NCBI RefSeq assembly: GCF_000321225.1
Contig: NW_004450481.1
Coordinates: 2,113,449 to 2,177,448, forward strand
Length of the DNA: 64,000 nucleotides
Reading direction: 5' to 3'
Source of the DNA: Odobenus rosmarus divergens
Taxonomy: Eukaryota; Chordata; Mammalia; Carnivora; Odobenidae
Shown here one piece after another: positions 12,901 to 38,500 of the stretch. The stretch's first letter is position 1; each line of letters starts with the position of its first letter. The notes beneath the pieces were generated by a model that saw only the letters and a program-made list of their open reading frames with translations, had not been told where the DNA came from and did no database searches. A program made the position numbers and the translations under genes.

Positions 12901-13330
12901 TCTCAGCCCGAAAGGGACGAGCTCCTCCAGCCCGAGGCCCCCCACGTTCCAGTCACCCGGCCCGTAGAGGCAAAAAGGGGTACTCGAGGGCCCGGGGTCC
13001 CGCGCCCCCCCATAACAGCCCGCCCCCCCCCCCCCCCCCCCCAGCCCGCGGCCCCACGTCCCGGCCCCCGGCGGCACTGACCCGAAAGAGGCGCGCGGTG
13101 GCCGCGGAGCGCAGCGCCGTCCAGCCGAGAGCGCCGAGCGCCAGCAGCAGCAGCTCGGGCGGCGCCAGGTGCGCGTGCTCGGCCAGGCCGCGGCGCGCCA
13201 GCCCCCAGCCGCAGTCCGCGCAGCCCCGCGCCGCCGCCAGCGCGCTGCCCCAGCTGCGCTGCACCAGCTGCGCGTAGCTCGGCATGGGCTCGGGCCCCGC
13301 CGGCCCCGCCGCTGTCCCCGCCGCCGCCAT
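3870..13330 (-). CDS. CERS1: Ceramide synthase 1 (CERS1), gene span of coding exons
   Basis: Spliced coding sequence of six exons (13082-13330, 10549-10708, 6449-6629, 4681-4842, 4200-4347, 3870-3983) totals 1014 nt, 337 codons plus stop, with every junction in phase and GT/AG at each. The product is a polytopic ER TLC (TRAM/LAG1/CLN8) enzyme that N-acylates sphingoid bases, in this paralogue with stearoyl-CoA to give C18 ceramide (family knowledge). Visible signatures are the Lag1 His pair H182-H183 (context LIHHVVTL) and the Asp pair D210/D213 (context LHDVSDVQ), both required for catalysis in the family. There is no Hox-like domain after the first membrane segment, as expected of CERS1 and unlike CERS2-6. 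The ATG has a good context (gcggcATGG). As I recall it, 337 codons equals the shorter human isoform; a donor overlapping the stop would give the longer one. Gene order next to COPE matches human. Confidence 0.97.
4200..4347 (-). CDS. CERS1: CERS1 coding exon 5 (residues 251-300)
   Basis: Acceptor tgcAG at 4349-4348, donor GTGAGT from 4199. Encodes FWFRLYWFPLKVLYAT and the last hydrophobic segment FYFFFNALLLLLTLMNLYWF. The exon ends in phase 0. Confidence 0.96.
4630..4683. repeat. 29-bp tandem duplication spanning a CERS1 splice donor
   Basis: The 25-bp block at 4630-4654 is repeated exactly at 4659-4683. The right copy contains the exon 4 donor (GT at 4680-4679); the left copy contains an identical donor context (GT at 4651-4650). 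Confidence 0.9.
4681..4842 (-). CDS. CERS1: CERS1 coding exon 4 (residues 197-251), catalytic Asp pair
   Basis: Acceptor ccccAG at 4844-4843, donor GTGAGG from 4680. Encodes YHNVGILVLFLHDVSDVQLE with D210 and D213 of the Lag1 motif. The donor is repeated 29 bp downstream by a tandem duplication, described in the findings. Confidence 0.96.
5380..5600. repeat. L2-like fragment in CERS1 intron 3
   Basis: Typical old L2 wording: ccctttgcacatgctgttcc, then gagccttccttcacctttcag. The rest of this intron (4843-6448) shows nothing else I can identify. Confidence 0.55.
6449..6629 (-). CDS. CERS1: CERS1 coding exon 3 (residues 137-197), catalytic His pair
   Basis: Acceptor ccccAG at 6631-6630, donor GTGAGT from 6448. 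Begins DWTPGMAVPRDIAAAYLLQG. Carries the conserved HH at residues 182-183 in a membrane-embedded context. The human residue before the pair is Leu as I recall; here it is Ile (LIHHVV). Confidence 0.96.
7680..8160 (+). mobile_element. L1 3'-end fragment in CERS1 intron 2
   Basis: Matches the L1 ORF2 end and 3' UTR pattern: aaatggtggaagaacccaag, tgagtgaaagaagccagaca, gaaagcagatccgtggttgc. Unusually CpG-rich for an old L1. Sequence at 8200-8410 looks like a second, related piece ending in a short A tract. Confidence 0.75.
10240..10400. repeat. L2-like fragment in CERS1 intron 2
   Basis: Contains gggcctttgcacatgctgtt and the following cacctccctgagcc pattern of old L2 sequence, close to the acceptor side of exon 2. 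Confidence 0.55.
10549..10708 (-). CDS. CERS1: CERS1 coding exon 2 (residues 84-137)
   Basis: Acceptor atatAG at 10710-10709, donor GTAGGG from 10548. The exon opens with PLAKRC and encodes KMPESAWKFLFYLGAWSYS, followed by the segment ending PPSVFY. The last base begins the Asp137 codon. Confidence 0.95.
13082..13330 (-). CDS. CERS1: CERS1 coding exon 1 (residues 1-83)
   Basis: Starts at the ATG at 13330-13328 and ends LFR before donor GTCAGT (13081 downward). It encodes the lumenal N-terminus and the first hydrophobic segment (PPELLLLALGALGW). It lies inside a CpG island and 21 bp from an N gap that hides part of the 5' UTR and promoter. Confidence 0.96.
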
Positions 13331-13351
13331 GCCGCCCGCTCGCCGGCCGCC

Positions 13352-13416
13352 NNNNNNNNNNNNNNNNNNNNNNNNNNNNNNNNNNNNNNNNNNNNNNNNN
13401 NNNNNNNNNNNNNNNN
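13352..13416. other. Assembly gap (65 N) in CERS1 5' flank
   Basis: Run of N in an extreme GC context immediately upstream of the CERS1 start codon; probably sequencing dropout. Open reading frames drawn across it are meaningless. Confidence 0.99.
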
Positions 13417-14369
13417 CGCGTCACGCGCCGCAGCTGGGCCGGGGGCGCGCCGGCCGGAGCTGGGGACCGGGGGGCGGGGCCGGCGTAAGCTCCGCCCCGG
13501 CGGGGGCGCGGGCGGCGGGGACTTGGGGCCTGGTCGCGACGTCCGAGACCCTGAGGGCGCGCGGGTGCTCGGTCTCCCGGAGACAGCAGCGGCGACCACG
13601 GGCAAATAAGACCCGGCGTTGTCGCGACGCGTCCTGGAGCCGGGCTTGCGCTCCTGCTCAATTTTCCAGTGGAGGAAACAGGCGCGGAGCAACGGGGGGG
13701 AGGGTGTCGGCCAGGCGCCTGCCTGGCCTGGACCCCGTGTCCGCACCTCCTGCCCCCGCTCCGTAGTGCCCCTGCCCACTCTCGGCTCCCCCACCCCACC
13801 ACTCTGTGTCTGCGATGTGGGGCACGGTGAGCACCAACAGGCAGTGCCCTTCAGAGGTAACTCTTTCCCTTTCCCTGCCGTCAGGGCCACCTGCTGCTAT
13901 GCCTGACCCTGAAGACCTGGCAGGCCTCCCTCCCCCGCAGCAGGTTAACTCGGGCCTGCCTGCGGGAGAGGCAGAGGGAGTGGACACACACCTGCTGGGA
14001 CTGAGAGCCTGGATCAAGACCGCTGGCTCCATTGGGACCACCCCTGGTGATACTCTACTGTGACCAGGCCCTGTGTCTGAAGCCCCCAGTGGCCATGACC
14101 AAGGACACCAGTCACCTGTTGGGAATATCACCTTCCCTGACACTGACAGCCCCCCAGGACTCCCACATTCCTGTGTTCCTCCTTCCCTCCCACCAAGGAC
14201 GTCATCCCAAAGCCTTTAAGATGCAGAGTGAAAATCAGTGTGGGCCCCACAGGAGGCCTGACCCGACCTTCAGGTGCATGGGGTAAAACAGGCAGGAGGA
14301 CTGAGGAGGCAACATCTCTCCTCCTTCCCCTCAACCTTCATCCAGTCCGGCAACACACTCAGTTGGCCC

Positions 14370-14870
14370 TACCTCTGAATGTTCACGACTTCAGCCACTT
14401 CTCTGCACCTGCACGGCCTCTTGTGGCCCTGGGCCCCCCTAATGCCTCTTGCCCGGTATCCTGGCTTCCTCCTTACCCTGGACAGAGGCCAGAGGGAGTC
14501 TGCTTGCTGTCCTTCCTCTGTTCACAGCCCCCATGGCTCCCATCATGCAGAGTAAAAGGCCAACTCCTCATTGTGACTCACATCCTACCATCATGCTCTC
14601 CTCTCCACCTTGCTCCCCATATGCCACACTGGCCACCTCACTCTTCCTCTAGCACCCCTGGCACAGTCCTGCCTCAGGGCCTTGGCACTGGCTGTTCCCT
14701 CTGCCTAGAATGCTGTTCCCCCAGGTGCTAGCAGGGACCTTCCCTCACTTCCTTCAGACTTTACCTACAAGTGTCATCTGCTCAGTGCACCCCTGACTTT
14801 CCCATCAGTCTTCTTGGCAGTTGTCACCATATGTTCACTGTATCTCCTACTCATTATTCTTGAACGTGCA
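14370..14870. repeat. L2-like sequence in the CERS1-COPE spacer
   Basis: Contains cctcagggccttggcactgg, ccctctgcctagaatgctgt and cttccctcacttccttcaga. The remaining spacer, 13417-16571, holds no exon that I can see. Confidence 0.6.
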
Positions 14871-15554
14871 CTCTGTGTGGGCCAGGGTCCATCCGGCCCA
14901 TCAGACCAGGAAGTGACAGGCCCAGCATGTTGGGGGTATGAGGCCTGCCTGGCCTGGTCAAGTATTAAGGCTCAGCCCGAGGTCAGAGACCTGACTAATG
15001 CTGCAGCTTGCCTAGCAGGCAGAGGGGGCCTTGGCGATCCTCAGCTAGCTAGCCATGCCCCCAGAGGTCTGGCTGGGCCTGTGGTGCAGCCCTGGACCTT
15101 CCAACTCCCCCACCTCCACCCTCCCACCCAGCGCTCTGTCACTCTCTGGTCACCATGGCAGCATCGGTAATGGGAGAGGCGCCCCCCTCCCCCCCACCAG
15201 CCCAGCCCCAGCTGCCTTGAGTTTCATCTTGGCGGGGCCAGCTGGGAGGCCACCAATGGGTGGATGGAGGGCAGAAAGGGAAGGTGGCTCCTGGTGCTGG
15301 CAGCTGGGACCTGACAAGCGGCTGCTAAGGCCCCAAGGCTGGCGCCCCTTCTCTGTTCCACCTGACGGCAGGCCTCCTCTCCCCCGGGGAGCTCATCCCC
15401 AGGCACCCCCATCCCCACCCCTGCCGGATGCCTCTGTCACCTCTCTCCCCTGCTGAGTTCCTCACCAGGCAGGGAGGGGATAGGGGTGGGCCCTGCCCCT
15501 GGGAATTCTGAGCTTTACGTCCTGTCCTGGCGACCAAGCACCAGCTTGGTCAGG

Positions 15555-15808
15555 CAGCCACCTCTGAGGCAGATGAGGCCAGACTCTGGCAACACAGGTC
15601 TTCCCTTCTTCCTGGGAGAGGCCCAGACACTGACCTCGGGACAAAGGCCACAAAACCCTGTCGAGCTCACAGAGCCCAGTGCAGCCACCTCTGAGGCAGA
15701 TGAGGCCAGACTCCGGCAACACAGGTCTTCCCTCCTTCCTGGGAGAGGCCCAGACACTGACCTCGGGACAAAGGGCACAAAACCCTGTGGAGCTCACAGA
15801 GCCCAGGG
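15555..15808. repeat. 127-bp tandem duplication, two copies
   Basis: Unit 15555-15681 is repeated at 15682-15808 with about 5 mismatches (near 96% identity), followed by the start of a third copy (cagccac) at 15809. Noncoding, in the spacer beyond the COPE 3' end. Confidence 0.92.
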
Positions 15809-16571
15809 CAGCCACGGGGGCTTTGCAGGGGCTGTTCATGCTGCCTTGAATGAATGCTGGTCCCCCCAGAACCTGGACTGGCAGATCCTTCTAGTTGTTT
15901 GGGTGGTGACCTCATCTGAGAAGCCCAGCCAACAACTCTCCCCTGCTCGCCTACCACCCTCTCTGGACAAGAGGGGCCAGCTGGTGCCCTGGCTTTCTCT
16001 TATGGAAGGGTGCTCACCATGGGCTTCTCCAGGTAGAGAGCTCAGCGCCTCAGCCACTGTGGCCCTCCTGCGCCCACGGCCCCCACAGCAGCAGGTCTCA
16101 GTCTTGGCCGAGGACTGCCCACAGGGCAGCAGCGAGGAGCAGGGACAGGTCGGGCAGGGCAGGGTGGGCGTGCATTTGCTCCTTGCACACACCCTCCCCA
16201 TGTGACTGAACTGAGGCCTGAGTGCTTCCTACCACCCTTGCCACCTACGGACCACCCTGGGATACTGGCTCAGAGTCCTGATGCCCCGGGTGACGGCGAT
16301 CCCCACTCTATACCTCAGTCTCCCTGGATGCCAAGGGAGCTTGGGAGACACGGCTGTGCCACCCAGAGCTCAGCAGCATGGGGTGGCTGTCTGAGGGGCA
16401 GGCAGTCGGTGCAGCTGCTGCTCACAGGCCCTGGTCTCCGGGCTCCCCTCCCAGCGAAGGCCCTGGGGCACGGTGCCCAGGACCCTCCCTTCTGAGCCTT
16501 GGTTCCCACATGTCCCTCCCCAAGTGGCCAGAGCAGACATGGATCAGGTGGGGCTTCCCATGGTGGAGATG

Positions 16572-16577
16572 TTTATT
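16572..16577 (-). terminator. COPE: COPE poly(A) signal AATAAA
   Basis: TTTATT on the plus strand, about 145 nt beyond the COPE stop codon. It is well placed to end a short 3' UTR, and no competing hexamer was noticed nearer. Confidence 0.8.
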
Positions 16578-16718
16578 GACAAGAGCGGGGCTAGGCTGGG
16601 CTTCCAGCCTCCACTTCTGGCCAGAACAAGCAAGAGAGCAGGAGAAGGGGCGCCCTGAGGGCGGCACGGGTCGCTGTCCTGTGGCTCGGGAACCACGGCT
16701 GGAGCCGGCCTCACGCAC

Positions 16719-32416
<15,698 letters not shown>

Positions 32417-32531
32417 ATGGCTGGCTTCGCGGAGCTCGGGCTGTCATCGTGGCTTGTGGAACAATGTCGGCAGCTGGGTTTGAAGCAGCCCACGCCTGTA
32501 CAGCTCGGCTGCATCCCCGCCATCCTAGAGG
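32417..32531 (+). CDS. DDX49: DDX49 coding exon 1 (residues 1-39), Q motif
   Basis: ATG at 32417 in a GC-rich context (ggcgggATGG); donor GTAAGT from 32532. Encodes [20 protein letters not shown] and the Q-motif stretch [19 protein letters not shown]. Confidence 0.97.
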
Positions 32532-35500
32532 GTAAGTGTGGCCCGTCCTCTTCCCCAGGAAGCCCCCCCCCCCCCGCCATCGGCTCCCTTTCCTTCGCGC
32601 AGCCTTTACCCACGCCACTCTTGCGAGGCGAGGGATACGCTTGGGCGTTATGGGCGAGCCTGGGTCCCAAAGGTAGACTGGGCATTGTTAGCGTTTGGAA
32701 TGCACAATTGACTCCCTGTGTGTCCGCACACAAGTGATATAATCCCAGAACTTTCGTGACCTCAGAGCACAGGGATGAATGACTGGTCGATACTACTGGA
32801 AAACCTTGGTAGTTTGCATTACCATCTTAATTTTACAAATGGAAACTGAGGGGGCGCCTGGGTGGCTCAGTCGTTGGGCGTCTGCCTTCGGCTTGTGTCG
32901 TGATCCCAGGGTCCTGGAATCGAGCCCCGCGTCAGGCTCCCTGCTCCGCGGGAAGCCTGCTTCTCCCTCTCCCACTCCCCCTGCTTGTGTTCCCTCTCTC
33001 GCTGTGTCTCTCTCTGTCAAATGACTAAATAAAAATCTTTAAAACAACAACAACAACAAATGGAAACTGAGGTGTCAAGATTACTGGTAAATGCAGGACT
33101 CTTGTCCCATGAATCCTGGGCTACCCACTCTGGCCCAGCCCAGTTTGCCATTAAAGAGATGCTCTTAGGGGCACCTGGATGGCTCCGTCGGTTAAGCATC
33201 TGCCTTCAGCTCAGGTCATGATCCTGGGGTCCTGGGATCGAGCCCTGGGCAGGGAGCCCGCTTCTCCCTGTCCCTCTGCCGCTCCCCCTGCTTGTGCTCT
33301 CTCACTCTCTTTCTGTCAAATAGATAAATAAAATCTTAAAAAAAAAAAAAAAAAAGTAGTGAGTAGTAGCATCTTGGGTCGGATGGATGTGGGTTCCACT
33401 CCAGCCTGCTACTCACTGGTTGTGTGTTCTGGGCACGTCTCTGAGACTCCATTTCCCTTTCTGTTCAGTGGAGACGATAATGGTCGCACCCTCCTAGAAT
33501 TTGTCTGTATGCCCAGAATGTAAATGACATAGGCCAGTTTTGGACATATGGTAACTGCTCATGGAACGTTAGCTATTATAAACTGTGCCCAGTAGAACAC
33601 TTGTCTACACCTGGAGTATATTGACGTTCCTTTGCCCTCTGCCCAGGTCGGGACTGCTTGGGCTGTGCCAAGACAGGCAGTGGCAAGACAGCAGCATTTG
33701 TCCTGCCCATCTTGCAGAAGCTGTCTGAGGATCCCTATGGCATCTTCTGCCTTGTCCTGACACCCACCAGGTGAGCCCCCCACAGGCTTTCTGGGTGAGT
33801 TAACCATCTGCGTTTTTAGGCAAGCACTTTTACCTCTCTGAGCATACTTTCCCTACATGTAAAATAGGGACAGAAATCATTCCTGTCTCTTAAGGGAGGT
33901 ACAGAATTAACCAGGATAGTGTGTGAGAAGTGCTGAGCATAGGGCTTGTCTCATGGCAAGCCCCGGCTAGACAGGAGTTATCAGTAGTTTTGTAGCCCAA
34001 GATAGAGACACATCTCATGTTCTTGGGCAGACAAATATGGCAGTTGACATGGTAAGTCTTCTAATGCCAGTAGGAGAGTGTGTATGCTGTGAGGGTGTGG
34101 CCCGGGGAGGGGGGATTCGAGGAAGGCTTCATTCTCGGGATGCCTTAAAGGATGACAGGGGTCTCTCAAAGGGACAAGGTTGGGGAAAGAGATTCTAGGC
34201 TGAGGGAACTGCTAGTGTATTCGAGCAGAGGCGTGAGAGAGGCAGGGAACTTGGGGTAATCGGGGCCAGGCAGGCTAGAGCCAACTTGAGAAAAGTCTGA
34301 GAGTTAGAACCAACTCTGTGAGCATGTCGGCAGGAGAGGGCAAGACAGGAGGACAGGAAGTGGGCACCTGGGCCAAGGAGAGGCCTGGGCAGAGCTGGGG
34401 CTGAGGGGTAGGGAAGAAAGGACATGGACACTGACCAGCCCCAGGGGAGAGGGGACTGACGCTTAGGTCTTGGGATTTGGTGACTGTGGTGTCGAGGCCA
34501 CTGCTGAGGAGGAGAGGCCAGTTTGGGTGGGACTGGTGGGAGAGAGGCTGTGGGATGTCTGGGTCCCAGCCGTGTAAGGGGGCCACAACAGGGCTCCAGT
34601 GCTCAGTATCAGGGCCTTCATCCAGAAGGACTTGGGAGCGGTGGTGGCTGTGTAAACAGGAGAGGGCCAGCCAGGAGGTCTGAGGGATGGACATGGGAAT
34701 GGGAGGCAGGCATACAACCCCTCTCTAACCCGGCCTGGCCCCTTCACACCCACAGGGAGCTGGCCTACCAGATTGCAGAGCAGTTCCGGGTCCTGGGGAA
34801 GCCTCTGGGCCTGAAAGACTGCATCATTGTCGGTGGCATGGGTACAGAGGGCCCAGGGAGGCTCTGGGTAGGGGACCCCCCGCGGCCTCAGGCCACCCAC
34901 CCAGACCCACCTCTCACACTCCACCTGCAGACATGGTGGCCCAGGCCCTGGAGCTCTCCCGGAGACCACATGTGGTCATCGCCACACCAGGGCGCCTGGC
35001 TGACCACCTCCGTAGCTCCAACACTTTTAGCATAAAGAAGATCCGTTTTCTGGTGAGTCGGCCTGGGGCCCGGATTCATCCATTTGGGACACGTGTCCCG
35101 CAGGCCATCCAGTAGAGCCTTAGGAAGGGTGACAAGGACAGCTGAGGGATCAACAAGAGGTGGCCCGTAGTAGCCAGGGTGGTGGGGGGCAGGGCCTCTC
35201 TGAGGCGCAGAAATGCTTGAGGGAGCAGATATCCGAGACCTAGAGGGAGAAAAAGCTCCAGGGCCCATGTGCAAAGCTGGGAAGGAGGCATGTGGGGGAA
35301 GCAGGCCCCGGACAGCACTGTCACCCCTGTTTCCCATCCCCGGCCACCGGTGCTGCAGGTGATGGATGAAGCGGACCGGCTGCTGGAGCAGGGCTGCACC
35401 GACTTCACTGTCGACCTGGAGGCCATCTTGGCGGCCGTGCCCACTCGCAGGCAGACCCTGCTCTTCAGCGCCACACTGACTGACACGCTCAGAGAGCTTC

Positions 35501-38500
35501 AGGGCCTGGCCACCAACCAGCCCTTCTTCTGGGAGGCTCAGGCCCCGTGAGTCCACAGCCAGGTCCCAAGGGGCAGGGCGGGGCAGGCAAGGGGTGGGGG
35601 GCCACACCCAACAGAGGTTACTGCACTCGGATGGTGAGGGGCATTGACTCCATTCAGCAGTAGGGGAAACTGAGCCCCCCCCCCCATCCCCAGGGTACGT
35701 ACAGTAGAAGAGCTGGACCAGCGCTACCTGTTGGTGCCTGAGAAGGTCAAGGATGCCTATCTGGTCCATCTGATTCAGAACTTCCAGGACGAGCACGAGG
35801 ACTGGTCCATCATCATCTTTACCAACACGTGCAAGTGAGCATGGCCCTGCCTCTCTCTTCCTCAGACACCCTCTCATAGCCCTTTACAAAGGCCCGAGGT
35901 ACGAGGCACACCGCTGGTCTTGGCACTCCAGGGCCTCTGCTCAGACCAGAGATTTCAGAGGATTCACTCAAGGAAACTCAGAGAGGTCAAACAATTTGCT
36001 GAGGCCACCCCTCCTGAAGGCAGGACCAGGATTTGGGGTTCCTCAGACCCGCTCTTAACCAGAAGGTGCAGGGTCCTCTGGCTGTTCCCCAGAAGCCCTC
36101 TGCAGCAGCCGGGAAGGCCTTGAAGCAGCCTCTTCACTGTATGTCGGGGTGTCACTAAGGCCCAGCACATTGGCTCCGACACCCAGGCCCTCCCCTCTAC
36201 AGTCCCAGGGGCCTTCAGAATCCTTTGAAGCTCTTGGGGAGGTCATTAGGAAGCTATAGCATGAGCCAGAGTAGATAGGCAGCCTACCTCACATGGAGGA
36301 GACGACCTGAGTGGCTGCTGCCCCCCAAGAATTTATTGGCTACCAGAAGAGGAAAGTCTGGATGTAGGGCTGACTCTCATTGGCTTAGGCCAGGGAAGGG
36401 GTCGGCAGAGAGGATGTCAGCACGCGGGATACCCCACACCCCTGCTTCTCCTTCACCAGCCGTGCGGGGCCGCCTACTTGCAGTCCTGGGGTGTGCTGGG
36501 GTGGAGTGCCTTCCCAAGACCCTGGCTCTGGAGAGGCTGACAGCATGTCCTTCCCCCCCAGGACCTGCCAGATCCTGTGCATGATGCTGCGTAAATTCAG
36601 CTTCCCCACTGTGGCTCTGCATTCCATGATGAAACAGGTATGGGACCAGGCTGCCCCAGAGACCCACCCCCCCAATCCCTAGCCTTATCCCTGGCAACTT
36701 GACTCAGCCTCAGGGCCTTTGCCCACACTCTTCCCTCTGCCTAGAACACTTCCTGCCCCCCATTTGCCTTGGTCTGTCCTCTTGGGTGAGCCCTGGGAGG
36801 GTGGGACTTGCCTGGACTCCACCCTGTCCCCAGGCCTCACACAATAAGTGCTCAAACGTTTGCTGAGATGCCACCTGACCCCCGTTCTTCCCAATTCTCT
36901 CCCCGACTTGGCCACAGAAAGAACGCTTTGCTGCCCTGGCCAAATTCAAGTCCAGCATCTACAGGATCCTGATTGCCACAGACGTGGCCTCCCGGTGAGC
37001 AGCCCCAGCGTACTCCCTCCCCTGTGCCGGCCCAGTGGCACCCCCACAGAGGGACCAGAGGGCTGCCCCTGGCAAGAAGTGGGGCAGTCCTGACTTCATG
37101 GCTGAGTGACCTGGGGTGAGTCCCCGCCTTGGTTTCCCCATGTGGATGGTGGCACTGACTGGCCTCTGCTTCCAGGGGCCTGGACATTCCCACAGTGCAG
37201 GTGGTTATCAACCACAACACCCCTGGGCTCCCCAAGATCTACATACATCGCGTCGGCCGGACAGCCCGTGCAGGTAAGTGGACAGGGCGGGGTGGTCTTT
37301 GGACCCATGTCCTCCCAGCCTGCCCACCCCGTGAGGAACCAAAGTCAGGAGCCAGTGGGAGATGTGGGGATAGAGCCCGCAGGTGAGAGGCAGTGTTCAC
37401 AAATTGGGGGAATCATCCTTTTGAAAGCAAAGGCAGGAATGCTCTGGTTTCTGAGATTCTGTCATGCCTGGAGTGGGGAGAGGCAGGGATTCTGGGGTGG
37501 CCAGACTGGGCCTAGCCCTTCTCTCCTGTCCTGTGGCCTGGGGACAGGTCACATCAGCTCTCTGGGCCCATCTCCTCAGCAAATGACAGGTAGCAAGAAT
37601 GACGCCTGTTTGGTGCTGCTCCAAGGGTCATGGGCCTCACCAGCTGTGAGCGCTGTTCCAACACCGTCACCCTCCCAGAAGCGGGCTGGAGACACCAGTG
37701 TGCGCAGCTCTGTGCTGAGGCCCATCAAGCCTTATTGCTGACAAAACTCTGATAGCCGTGCCCCAGAGGGAAATCAACCACATCACCCACCCCAGTGTAA
37801 GGCCAGCCTGGCAGGAGAGCTGCCTCTCCTGGCGTCCTGTGTCTCCTCTGGGAGGGACCTGCCCTCACCCCGTTCACCAAGCCCTCCAAGAGGGCCCTGA
37901 GCTGCCTAGCAGTCACAGCCTGTCTCTGTCGGCTCCTACCTCATAGCAGGTAACTGTGGCGTGTCCTCGCAGGGCGGCAAGGACAGGCCATCACCCTGGT
38001 GACGCAGTATGATATCCACCTTGTCCATGCCATCGAGGAGCAGATCAGTGAGTGGAGGGGTGGGAGAGGGGCTGGGGGGAGGCGGGTGCCTCTGGGTGTG
38101 ATGCCCACTCACCCCCCTCAGACACCTGCCGGCCTACTCACTAAGCGGAACTTAAACTGCACCTTCCATCCTCTGCAACCCCAAATGAAGGATTTTGGCC
38201 CACTTATCAAAGAAAGCTTCCCACAGTGGCCCTCAGCCGCCAAAAGCCACATCCGGTGGGAAGGGACTTTGGTTTCTCAGCCTGGGATGAATGGATGGTC
38301 CCTGTGGATGAGCCAGAGGCCCCACGGCCAGGGTCTGGGTATGTTTAAAAACCCTTGGGTGGTTTTTAATGTCTAGCCCAGACCAAGAAGCACTGGAAAA
38401 TCTGTAATCACTGTACAGACTGCCCTAAAATTCAGAATCTCTGGACTGCAAAGGATGGTATTTGAGTAATCTCTACACCCAGCGTGGGGCTCGAACTCAT

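Larger units (their letters stand above)
12500..13620 (-). promoter_or_regulatory. CERS1: CpG island and promoter region of CERS1
   Basis: CpG-dense, GC-rich sequence surrounds the first CERS1 exon and is broken by a 65-base N run. The start site cannot be placed because the gap begins 21 bp upstream of the ATG. A run of about 20 C sits at 13023-13042, just inside intron 1. Confidence 0.7.

Noticed and set aside
12676..13890. 404-codon minus-strand open frame over the CERS1 promoter
   Set aside because: It runs through the N gap and has the Arg/Gly/Ala/Pro composition of GC-rich noncoding DNA. The real CERS1 exon 1 is in another frame.
34888..35877. 329-codon minus-strand open frame
   Set aside because: Antisense shadow of DDX49 exons 4 to 6.
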